A stretch of DNA of 6,523 nt from JAYEID01 sp964581885 (lineage in GTDB: Bacteria > Patescibacteriota > WWE3 > JAUXAW01 > JAYEID01). Location: the NCBI GenBank assembly GCA_964581885.1, contig CAZOPS010000039.1, positions 1-6,523 on the forward strand, written 5' to 3'. The notes under the pieces were generated by a model. It was not told the origin of the DNA, did no database searches, and worked only from the letters and a program-made list of their open reading frames with translations. Shown here in pieces: positions 1-5,136 of the stretch (position 1 is the first letter of the stretch; every line of letters begins with the position of its first letter). A program made the position numbers and the translations under genes.

Positions 1-2
1 CT

Positions 3-111
3 AATTAATGCGAATTGGTATGGCAAATCCATGCGAATTTAACAATAGCAAATTAATGCGAATTGGTATAGCGAATAAATGCTAATTTAATAATAGCGAA
101 TTAATGCGAAT
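3..111. repeat. 48-bp tandem repeat, about 2.3 copies
   Basis: Units begin at 3, 51 and 99, each opening with AATTAATGCGAAT; the first two are full length with a few substitutions and the third is cut after about 13 bp. Each unit holds two copies of an ATGCGAATT-like core, so the core recurs at 8, 31, 56, 79 and 104 with alternating 23- and 25-bp steps. The fourth copy is degenerate (ATGCTAATT). The repeat is non-coding and reaches the left edge, so it may continue outside the window. Its function is unknown. Confidence 0.85.
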
Positions 112-124
112 AAGAGAAAAGGAT

Positions 125-243
125 GTCATTCTGGAGGAAGACGAGGCTTGGCGAGGATGACGATAGAATCTTCCTCATTCTAATCTTCCATGTCCCAAAG
201 GGAGACTCTATCGTCACGATAAGAATCGCTCCTCCAGAGTGAC
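125..243. repeat. Head-to-head pair of REP-like units (imperfect 119-bp palindrome)
   Basis: The outer arms 125-138 (GTCATTCTGGAGGA) and 230-243 (TCCTCCAGAGTGAC) are complementary at 13 of 14 positions. The inner arms 158-170 (TGACGATAGAATC) and 204-216 (GACTCTATCGTCA) match at 12 of 13. The element therefore reads as two inverted units of about 45-50 bp facing each other, able to form a long interrupted hairpin. The GTCATTCTG...GAATCT pattern resembles, from memory, a REP-type repeat scattered through many bacterial genomes; membership of that family is inferred. It contains no open reading frame. Confidence 0.75.
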
Positions 244-282
244 GGCTGTTCTTACCGCGCAACGCATAACATTTTACTAGTT

Positions 283-324
283 ACCAATTGCCAATTACCA
301 ATTACCAATTGCTAGTTGGTAATT
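283..324. repeat. 7-bp tandem repeat (RCCAATT x4) closed by a small hairpin
   Basis: Four head-to-tail copies, ACCAATT, GCCAATT, ACCAATT and ACCAATT, fill 283-310. The last copies then pair with an inverted copy: AATTACCAA (300-308) is the exact complement of TTGGTAATT (316-324), with a 7-nt loop. The stem is AT-rich and no clean T-run follows, so it is a poor terminator candidate. It lies about 50 bp upstream of the rpsF promoter. Confidence 0.75.
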
Positions 325-373
325 ACTTTTGGTATGGAAAGACCTGTCTAAACCGCTTAAACCCTTATTCTAG

Positions 374-402
374 CTGACAACTTGATTGTTTTGTGTTAAG
401 AT
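374..402 (+). promoter_or_regulatory. Promoter of the rpsF-ssb-rpsR operon (sigma70-like, extended -10)
   Basis: The -35 box CTGACA (374-379, 5 of 6 to TTGACA) is followed by a 17-bp spacer and the -10 box TAAGAT (397-402, 4 of 6). The spacer ends in TGT directly before the -10 box, an extended -10 motif. Transcription would begin near 409, about four bases before the rpsF ATG at 413, so the mRNA would be nearly leaderless. No Shine-Dalgarno sequence precedes the ATG, which fits this reading. Confidence 0.65.
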
Positions 403-412
403 TTACCCCGCA

Positions 413-715
413 ATGTCGAATTATGAATTGCTTTTTATTTTAAATCCGGAGTTTACTGAATCTGAGCTGAAAGATGTGGTAAAGGGCGTTCGGGATATTG
501 TGGAAAAAAGTAGGGGCGAGGCGATAGAGGAAGATTCATGGGGGAAACGAAATTTGGCTTATGAAATCAAGGGTTTTCGGGAGGGTTATTATTTTGTTTG
601 GCAAGTTGCTGTTCCTGAGACGGATGTTGCTTATTTAAAGAGAAACTTAGAAGTGAACCAAGATGTTATTAGATTTATGCTGATTAAAAGAGAAGGGACA
701 CAAAAAGGTGTGTAG
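413..715 (+). CDS. rpsF: 30S ribosomal protein S6 (bS6)
   Basis: bS6 pairs with S18 on the platform of the small ribosomal subunit. The 100-residue product has the family's usual core length. Visible family landmarks are the first strand YELLFILNPEF (4-14), the central WGKRNLAYEIKG segment followed by the GYYFVWQV strand (about 43-63), and NQDVIRFMLIKRE near the end. There is no acidic C-terminal tail such as the one in E. coli S6. The ATG at 413 was chosen because it gives the normal S6 N-terminus; the longer frame from a TTG at 386 would translate through the promoter. The gene ends in tandem TAG stops (713-718) and is the first of the rpsF-ssb-rpsR operon. Confidence 0.97.
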   Translation: MSNYELLFILNPEFTESELKDVVKGVRDIVEKSRGEAIEEDSWGKRNLAYEIKGFREGYYFVWQVAVPETDVAYLKRNLEVNQDVIRFMLIKREGTQKGV

Positions 716-751
716 TAGTTTGTATATAGATATTATATTTTGCTCTTTTGT

Positions 752-760
752 GGAAGGGGG
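752..760 (+). promoter_or_regulatory. Purine-rich ribosome binding site for ssb
   Basis: GGAAGGGGG lies 11 nt before the ATG at 772. The spacing is slightly long, but it is the only Shine-Dalgarno-like tract near the start and supports 772 over the TTG at 748. It contrasts with rpsF, the operon's first gene, which has none. Confidence 0.5.
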
Positions 761-771
761 TGTTGCAAAGA

Positions 772-1269
772 ATGGGAGCACGATCTGAAAATTTAGCGGT
801 AATTATTGGTAATTTAACGCGCGATCCCGAGGTCCGTGATACAGCTGGTGGGCATACGGTAGCTGGGTTTGGTGTAGCTACCAATCGGGAGTGGGTAACT
901 TCTAATGGGCAGAAGAAAGAGGATACGCAACTTCACGAAGTTGTAGCTTGGGATGGGTTGGCTAAAGTTTGCGAACAGTTTTTGGTCAAAGGTAGTAAGG
1001 TGTATGTGCGTGGACGTCTTCAAACGCGATCTTGGGAGGATGACAGTGGGCAACGCCACTACAAGACAGAGATTGTTGCAGATAAGGTTGTGGTGTTGGA
1101 TAGTCGTAAGTCTTCTAGCAAGAAAAAAGAGGAAGAAGAAGAGGAAGAAGAGGAAGAAGAGAAGAAGGTAGAGGTTGTTCCTGATGAGGAGGCCGAGATA
1201 GAAGAGGACTCTGAGGAAGAGGATGTTGACGAAGAGGTGGTCGGTGAAGAAGGAGAAGAAGAAGAGTAG
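772..1269 (+). CDS. ssb: Single-stranded DNA-binding protein with poly-glutamate tail
   Basis: SSB coats single-stranded DNA during replication, recombination and repair. The 165-residue protein has an OB fold at about residues 5-110: IIGNLTRDPEVR (11-22), VAGFGVATNREW (30-41), HEVVAWDGLAKVC (55-67), KGSKVYVRGRLQTRSW (73-88). Aromatics W41, W60 and W88 align with E. coli W40, F60 and W88, which stack on DNA; E. coli W54 is replaced by H55. The tail (113-165) is extreme: three Lys, eleven consecutive Glu, then Asp/Glu-rich sequence ending in EEGEEEE. The conserved DDIPF-type tip that recruits partner proteins is absent, and neither other forward frame past the stop restores it. Start at 772 gives the usual SSB N-terminus. 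Its place between rpsF and rpsR is classic. Confidence 0.96.
   Translation: MGARSENLAVIIGNLTRDPEVRDTAGGHTVAGFGVATNREWVTSNGQKKEDTQLHEVVAWDGLAKVCEQFLVKGSKVYVRGRLQTRSWEDDSGQRHYKTEIVADKVVVLDSRKSSSKKKEEEEEEEEEEEKKVEVVPDEEAEIEEDSEEEDVDEEVVGEEGEEEE
1120..1168. repeat. 49-nt homopurine tract (GAA/GAG microsatellite) inside ssb
   Basis: The plus strand is purine only from 1120 to 1168, mostly as GAG/GAA triplets. It encodes Lys3-Glu11-Lys2 of the SSB tail. Such tracts are prone to slippage in units of three, so tail length may vary between strains without breaking the frame. Confidence 0.85.
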
Positions 1270-1309
1270 GATTGCAAGGTTTTGACTGATTTTTGTTCTT
1301 TAGTCCTTT

Positions 1310-1342
1310 CCGCGGGGGCGGGCTAGCTGCCCGCCTGCCGGG
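1310..1342. other. GC-rich hairpin in the ssb-rpsR gap
   Basis: GGCGGGC (1317-1323) and GCCCGCC (1329-1335) form a perfect 7-bp stem with loop TAGCT. Flanking CCGCGGG and TGCCGGG can extend it with bulges. The island contrasts sharply with its AT-rich surroundings. No T-run follows, so it is not a standard intrinsic terminator. It could be a processing or attenuation element, a dispersed repeat, or a ribosomal-protein binding site; the sequence alone does not decide. Confidence 0.6.
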
Positions 1343-1378
1343 AACTGTTTGTAATTTTGTTTGAGATTTTTTAAGCTA

Positions 1379-1615
1379 ATGCCTAGAAAAAAACACAGAA
1401 AAAAGAAAAATTATAAAAAGAATCCCTGTTTTTACTGCCAGAGTGGCAGGGACGTTGATTATAAAGACGTTTTGCACTTGAAGCGGTTCTTGACCCGTCG
1501 AGGAAAGATAAGACCGCGTGAACAAACAAGTCTTTGTGCAAAGCACCAACGGGAAATGGGTACTGCTGTTAAGCGTGCGCGGGAAGCTGCACTTATTTCT
1601 TATCTCAACAGATAA
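1379..1615 (+). CDS. rpsR: 30S ribosomal protein S18 (bS18), zinc-binding type
   Basis: bS18 binds S6 and the central domain of 16S rRNA on the 30S platform. The 78-residue product carries a basic N-terminus (RKKHRKKK), the conserved DYKDV...LKRFLTRRGKIRPR core (about 27-47) and CAKHQREMGTAVKRAREAAL (53-72). C17, C20, C53 and H56 form a likely Zn site, so this is the cysteine-bearing C+ form. The ATG at 1379 was preferred to an in-frame TTG at 1361, which adds only six residues atypical of S18. No clear Shine-Dalgarno precedes either. It lies 109 nt after ssb; rplI, the usual next gene in many bacteria, is not present. Confidence 0.96.
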   Translation: MPRKKHRKKKNYKKNPCFYCQSGRDVDYKDVLHLKRFLTRRGKIRPREQTSLCAKHQREMGTAVKRAREAALISYLNR

Positions 1616-1643
1616 CTTTATTGGTTGATCTTGCGGCTTTAGC

Positions 1644-1671
1644 TTGGAAGAGCTTCTAGCTCTTGTATATT
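1644..1671 (+). promoter_or_regulatory. Putative promoter of the S41 peptidase gene
   Basis: A -35-like box TTGGAA (1644-1649, 4 of 6) and a -10 box TATATT (1666-1671, 5 of 6) are separated by 16 bp. The predicted start of transcription is at about 1678, next to the ATG at 1679, so the mRNA would be leaderless. The region is AT-rich, which raises the chance of a spurious match. Confidence 0.45.
1648..1664. promoter_or_regulatory. 17-bp inverted repeat between rpsR and the S41 gene
   Basis: AAGAGCT (1648-1654) and AGCTCTT (1658-1664) are perfect inverted arms around a 3-nt centre. The repeat fills the spacer of the proposed S41 promoter, a position where an operator could act. It could instead be a weak terminator stem for rpsR, followed by the T-rich GTATATTTTTATAT. 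Both readings are inference. Confidence 0.4.
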
Positions 1672-1678
1672 TTTATAT

Positions 1679-2890
1679 ATGTCTCCTAAGATTCGAAGAT
1701 TAGTTTTCCTTTCTTTGTTCTTTTCCCTCTTTACCTTTTGGGTTGGTTATTCTTTTGGTTCTGGTAAATTTGATTACATAAGCTTGGGTAATTTTGTAAA
1801 TTTGTCTCGTCAGCAAAACAATTTAGGTAGGAGTAGGGCTGATTTGGATCTCTTTTGGAAAGTTTGGGATCTTCTTCACAAAAACCACTTGAATCGAGAC
1901 GAGTTAGTTACCCAAGATCTAATTTACGGGGCAATTTCAGGCCTGACCAGAGCTACAGGGGATCCCTATACCGCTTTTTTAACTCCGGAAGAGAATGAGG
2001 CAGTTAAAGCGGGTATTGATGGCGAATACGAGGGTATTGGTGCTGAATTGGGTATGCGTGAGGGTCAGCTTATGGTGATTTCGCCTTTAGAGGGATCTCC
2101 CGCGGAACGTGCTGGTGTGCGGGCTGGAGATAGGATTTTGGAAATTGATGGGGAGGATGCGAGGGATTTTACATTATCTGAGGCTGTGGCAAAGATTAGG
2201 GGAAAGGCGGATACCGGGGTTGTGTTGACCTTGTTGGGGGAGGATGATGATGAGCCGCGTGAGATCACTATTGTGCGAGGTACTATTGAGCTTGAGAGCG
2301 TTAAGTGGAATTATGAGGGTGATGGTTTATATTACGTTCGAATATCAAGGTTTGGTGAAAAAACAGTATCGGAATGGGATTTGGCAGTGAATGATATTTT
2401 TTCTCAGGGAGATCTCAAGGGTTTGATATTGGATGTAAGAAATAATCCTGGAGGTGTCCTTACTGCATCAATTGAGGTGGCGTCGGATTTTGTTGATCAA
2501 GGAGTTATAGTTAGCGAACAGTTTGCAAATGGCCAAGAGTCTAAATTTACTAGTACAAGGAGAGGTAGGCTTACAAATGTCCCTGTAGTGGTTTTAATAA
2601 ACCGGGGGTCGGCGTCTGCTTCAGAAATTTTTGCTGCTGCTCTGAGATTTCATCAAGGAGCTAAACTGGTGGGAAGGAAAACTTTTGGTAAGGGTACAGT
2701 ACAAGATGCACGTGATCTTGAGGACGGTTCTGGGGTGCATATAACAGTGGCCAAGTGGTTAACTCCGGACGGTACTTGTGTAGAGGGGGAGGGTCTAGAA
2801 CCTGATTTTGAAATTGAGGTGGAGACCATGGATATTGAAGAGCAGCAAGATCCCCAGTTGGAAAAGGCAAAGCAAATTTTGTTGAAGTGA
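1679..2890 (+). CDS. S41 family C-terminal processing peptidase, membrane-anchored, PDZ
   Basis: Peptidase of the CtpA/CtpB/Prc group, which cleaves extracytoplasmic proteins near their C-termini. The 403-residue protein has a basic start (KIRR) and one hydrophobic segment at about 8-27, acting as signal anchor; the rest should lie outside the membrane. A helical region with GDPYTAFLTPEE (94-105) leads into a PDZ domain (about 113-187; GSPAERAGVRAGDRILEIDG at 139-158). The protease core shows LDVRNNPGG (251-259), SASASEIFAAAL (311-322) and TFGKGTVQ (335-342). S313 and K338 are 25 residues apart, as in E. coli Prc, and Q342 completes the Ser-Lys-Gln triad; all are intact. It ends with TPDGTCVEGEGLEPD (362-376) and a short charged tail. 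The stop is TGA. It lies 63 nt after rpsR and 49 nt before the second protease. Confidence 0.94.
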   Translation: MSPKIRRLVFLSLFFSLFTFWVGYSFGSGKFDYISLGNFVNLSRQQNNLGRSRADLDLFWKVWDLLHKNHLNRDELVTQDLIYGAISGLTRATGDPYTAFLTPEENEAVKAGIDGEYEGIGAELGMREGQLMVISPLEGSPAERAGVRAGDRILEIDGEDARDFTLSEAVAKIRGKADTGVVLTLLGEDDDEPREITIVRGTIELESVKWNYEGDGLYYVRISRFGEKTVSEWDLAVNDIFSQGDLKGLILDVRNNPGGVLTASIEVASDFVDQGVIVSEQFANGQESKFTSTRRGRLTNVPVVVLINRGSASASEIFAAALRFHQGAKLVGRKTFGKGTVQDARDLEDGSGVHITVAKWLTPDGTCVEGEGLEPDFEIEVETMDIEEQQDPQLEKAKQILLK

Positions 2891-2916
2891 AGACATCTTC
2901 TTGTGATATTCTCTTG

Positions 2917-2925
2917 TGTTATACT
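2917..2925 (+). promoter_or_regulatory. Extended -10 promoter of the htrA-like gene
   Basis: TGT TATACT (2917-2925) is an extended -10 element with 5 of 6 matches to TATAAT; no good -35 box lies at normal spacing. Transcription would start near 2932, about 8 nt before the ATG at 2940. The alternative GTG at 2916 overlaps this element and is rejected as the start. Confidence 0.5.
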
Positions 2926-2939
2926 GCCAGAGTAGAGTT

Positions 2940-4067
2940 ATGAAAGAGCATCGTTCCTACTTCCTAGTCTTTAACACAGCGTTAGCAACTATTCTTCTGG
3001 TTATTTTGGGAATTGCAGCGGCCTTGCGGTGGGCTGGCCCTCAGGTCGAGCTGTTACTTTCTTCCTTGTCTGAGCAAGAATCCCTGGTGACTACTAAAGT
3101 TGAGAGAGAAGTTGTTGGCGAGGAGAACGCAATAATAGATGTAGTGGAGACAGCTCGCCCTTCCGTAGTTTCGATTTTGGTAGGTAAGGTAAGCTGGAAT
3201 CCTGTGACGGGACCGGAAAAAGTAGAAGGTGGGATTGGTACTGGGTTTATAGTAGATTCGGATGGTCTTATCTTGACTAATCGGCATGTTGTTTCGGACA
3301 CCTCCGCTAGCTACACTGTAGTTTTAGATAATGATGAGGAATATCCAGTTCAGGATATTTACCGCGATGCCTTTAATGACTTAGCAATTTTAAAGATAGA
3401 TGCGCAGGGCTTGCAGCCTTTGCAGCTTAGCGACTCAGATGCCTTGAAGGTGGGACAGAACGTAGTAGCAATTGGGAATGCTTTGGGGGAGTTTCCTAAT
3501 GCAGTGACAAGCGGTATAGTTTCTGGTATTGGGCGTGGAATTACTGCTACTAGTAGCCCCTTTGGTGGAACTGCTCAACTGCTTGAGGACGTTATCCAGA
3601 CCGATGCAGCACTTAATCCAGGCAATTCTGGCGGTCCGCTGCTTAATTTGTCTGCTGAAGTTGTTGGGATAAATGTTGCAATGACGCAGGGAGCTGAAAA
3701 TATTGGCTTTGCTATTCCAGTTAAGGTTGTAAAGCCTACATTAGAGAATTTTGAGAAGCACGGCCGAATAGTCCGGCCGTTTTTGGGTATTCAGTACGTG
3801 ATGATTAGTTCTGAAATAGCAGAAAGTCGAGATCTTCCTGAAGGTGCGTATGTTCGCGAGGTTGTTATGGATTCTCCTGCTGGAGAAGCAGGATTACAAC
3901 CTTCAGATATTATTACGAAAATTGATGGCGCAGAGGTAACGGAGGACCAAACCTTAGCCCAGATTATTGCTCGGAAGTCTGTAGGGGATGAGATAACTAT
4001 GAATGTCTATAGAAATGGGCGTGAGATTGAAATTGAAGCTAAATTGGTTGAGGCTCCTACTGATTAA
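2940..4067 (+). CDS. HtrA/DegP-type trypsin-like serine protease, membrane-anchored, one PDZ
   Basis: Envelope quality-control protease of family S1C. The 375-residue protein has one membrane segment at about 7-29 and a polar linker to about 62. The chymotrypsin-fold domain follows, with all catalytic residues intact: H116 in TNRHVV, D147 in NDLAIL and S230 in NPGNSGGPL. The oxyanion region and IGFAIPV (255-261) are typical. A single C-terminal PDZ domain spans about 278-370, with SPAGEAGLQPSDIITKIDG at 312-330. This one-TM, one-PDZ layout resembles DegS and Gram-positive HtrA rather than two-PDZ DegP. The ATG at 2940 directly precedes the membrane segment. It follows the S41 peptidase gene by 49 nt, probably with its own promoter, and its stop overlaps that of the convergent prfA. 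Confidence 0.95.
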   Translation: MKEHRSYFLVFNTALATILLVILGIAAALRWAGPQVELLLSSLSEQESLVTTKVEREVVGEENAIIDVVETARPSVVSILVGKVSWNPVTGPEKVEGGIGTGFIVDSDGLILTNRHVVSDTSASYTVVLDNDEEYPVQDIYRDAFNDLAILKIDAQGLQPLQLSDSDALKVGQNVVAIGNALGEFPNAVTSGIVSGIGRGITATSSPFGGTAQLLEDVIQTDAALNPGNSGGPLLNLSAEVVGINVAMTQGAENIGFAIPVKVVKPTLENFEKHGRIVRPFLGIQYVMISSEIAESRDLPEGAYVREVVMDSPAGEAGLQPSDIITKIDGAEVTEDQTLAQIIARKSVGDEITMNVYRNGREIEIEAKLVEAPTD

Positions 4068-4813
4068 AGGTTGGCTTGCGAGGTAGCTTCGAGAATTTCT
4101 TCAATGTTTCCTTCAAGTATTCCTTCTAAATTGTGCCAAGACTTGTTGAGGCGGTGGTCGGTAACTCTGTCTTGTGGAAAATTGTAAGTTCTTATTTTTC
4201 TAGAACGTTCTGCACTGCCAATTTGGGAGCGTCTGAGGTCATCTATTTTTCCTTTTTTCTGTTCTCTTAACATATGAGCAAGTTTCATTTTGATAAGGCT
4301 TAAAGCTTTTTCTTTATTTTTTTGCTGAGTGCGGGAATCCTGGGATTCAACAGTTACCCCAGTTGGTTTGTGTTTGATTCGGACGGCTGTTTCAACTTTA
4401 TTTACAAATTGGCCGCCTGGTCCTGATGCTCGATACGTTTCTACTTCTAGGTTTTGGGGCTTAAGTTTAACTTTTTTAGTGGGGACGACAGGTAGAACAG
4501 CGACTGTGGCTGTAGATGTATGTATCCTTCCTGAGGATTCTGTTGTTGGTACTCTTTGAACTCTGTGTACTCCTGACTCGTTTTTTAGTAGTTCATAAAC
4601 ATTTTCGCCTGCAATAGCTGCAGTTAATTCCCTGATACTTTTTAATTCCCCAGTACTCTTGGAAAGTATTTTAAACTTCCATCCTTTACTTTTTCCAAAA
4701 TTTAAATACATATTCCAAAGATCATGGGCAAATAGACCAGCTTCGGTACCACCGGTACCAGCTCTTATTTCAAGAATGGCGCGATTGCTCTTGGGGGATA
4801 GACGTGGTGGCAT
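4064..4813 (-). CDS. prfA: Peptide chain release factor 1 lacking domain I
   Basis: RF1 releases the finished peptide at UAA and UAG codons. The product is only 249 residues (E. coli RF1: 360). It begins in the linker before the conserved LEIRAGTGGTEAGLFAHDLW (14-33) and keeps domains 2-4: the codon-reading loop HRVQRVPTTES (83-93), where P89-T90-T91 is the PxT of RF1 rather than the SPF of RF2, and SGPGGQ (130-135) with catalytic GGQ at 133-135. TYNFPQDRVTDHR near the end is intact. About 100 N-terminal residues, the helical domain I, are missing. Upstream in frame are GTA, AAA and then TGA (4822-4820), so no longer start exists. The ATG overlaps the rpmE stop as TAATG, implying coupled translation. 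Sequencing error is possible, but the loss is a whole domain. Confidence 0.93.
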   Translation of the reverse strand: MPPRLSPKSNRAILEIRAGTGGTEAGLFAHDLWNMYLNFGKSKGWKFKILSKSTGELKSIRELTAAIAGENVYELLKNESGVHRVQRVPTTESSGRIHTSTATVAVLPVVPTKKVKLKPQNLEVETYRASGPGGQFVNKVETAVRIKHKPTGVTVESQDSRTQQKNKEKALSLIKMKLAHMLREQKKGKIDDLRRSQIGSAERSRKIRTYNFPQDRVTDHRLNKSWHNLEGILEGNIEEILEATSQANL

Positions 4814-5127
4814 TACTTTTCAATCCTTTCTAACATTTCCTTGAGGGTCTTGGGTTGCTCCTTTTCTTTTTTCTCTTTTTCTTTTTCTTCCCTTTTCTTT
4901 TCTTCCTTCTCTTTTTCTCGGAGGTTTGCTTCCTTTCTCTTTCGTTCAAACATTTCTACTCTTCCTTCGCTGTCAATGAATTTGCTCTTACCTGTAAAGA
5001 AAGGATGGCAAGCAGAGCATACCTCCACCTCTAGCTCTGGTTTAGTAGAACCTACAGTGAAAGTATTTCCGCAGGCGCAGGTTATCTTGGCGTTTGGATA
5101 GTATTTAGGGTGTAAATTTTCTTTCAT
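4813..5127 (-). CDS. rpmE: 50S ribosomal protein L31 (bL31) with long Lys/Glu tail
   Basis: bL31 sits on the central protuberance of the large subunit and helps bridge the subunits. Residues 1-62 are a normal L31: LHPKYYPNA (5-13), zinc ligands C17, C19, C37 and C40 in TCACG and VCSACHPFFTGK, then DSEGRVEMFERK. With all four cysteines it is the zinc-binding C+ type. Typical L31 is about 70 residues; this one has 104. The extra 40 or so are almost all Lys, Glu and Arg and look like a single charged helix or coiled coil, ending in LKEMLERIEK. The tail is encoded by a long homopurine tract. A strong promoter overlaps the end of hisS, and the stop overlaps the prfA start as TAATG, so rpmE-prfA is a tight operon. 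Confidence 0.96.
   Translation of the reverse strand: MKENLHPKYYPNAKITCACGNTFTVGSTKPELEVEVCSACHPFFTGKSKFIDSEGRVEMFERKRKEANLREKEKEEKKREEKEKEKKEKEQPKTLKEMLERIEK
4824..4830 (-). promoter_or_regulatory. Likely ribosome binding site for prfA
   Basis: On the minus strand GAAAGGA lies 10 nt before the prfA ATG, inside the last codons of rpmE. Together with the TAATG overlap it supports 4813 as a genuine start. Confidence 0.45.
4858..4919. repeat. 62-nt homopyrimidine/homopurine tract in rpmE
   Basis: The plus strand is pyrimidine only from 4858 to 4919, so the coding minus strand is all purine. It encodes the Lys/Glu-rich part of the L31 tail. Tracts of this length can adopt triplex (H-DNA) structures and may slip during replication. 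Confidence 0.85.
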
Positions 5128-5136
5128 ACCTTGCAG

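Noticed and set aside
3..111. CRISPR array
   Set aside because: The units are directly adjacent and diverge without spacers; no cas gene is present.
386..412. Longer rpsF start (TTG at 386) adding nine residues
   Set aside because: It would place the start inside the promoter, and S6 homologues begin at the ATG at 413.
1059..1277. Minus-strand frame rich in serine opposite ssb
   Set aside because: It is the complement of the GAA/GAG repeat and has no independent coding signal.
1310..1342. Intrinsic terminator after ssb
   Set aside because: The stem is strong, but the following bases (TGCCGGGAACTG) contain no U-tract.
2884..2900. Terminator after the S41 gene (GAAGA/TCTTC)
   Set aside because: The stem is only 4-5 bp with an almost absent loop and no T-run.
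2916..2939. GTG start for the htrA-like protease
   Set aside because: It overlaps the extended -10 box; the ATG at 2940 directly precedes the membrane segment.
3041..3301. Overlapping minus-strand frames within the htrA-like gene
   Set aside because: They lie antisense to a clearly conserved protease, have no recognisable family, and show no promoter or ribosome binding site.
4841..5101. Plus-strand frame rich in Ser/Phe opposite rpmE
   Set aside because: It is a shadow of the homopurine tract; rpmE on the other strand has all L31 signatures.
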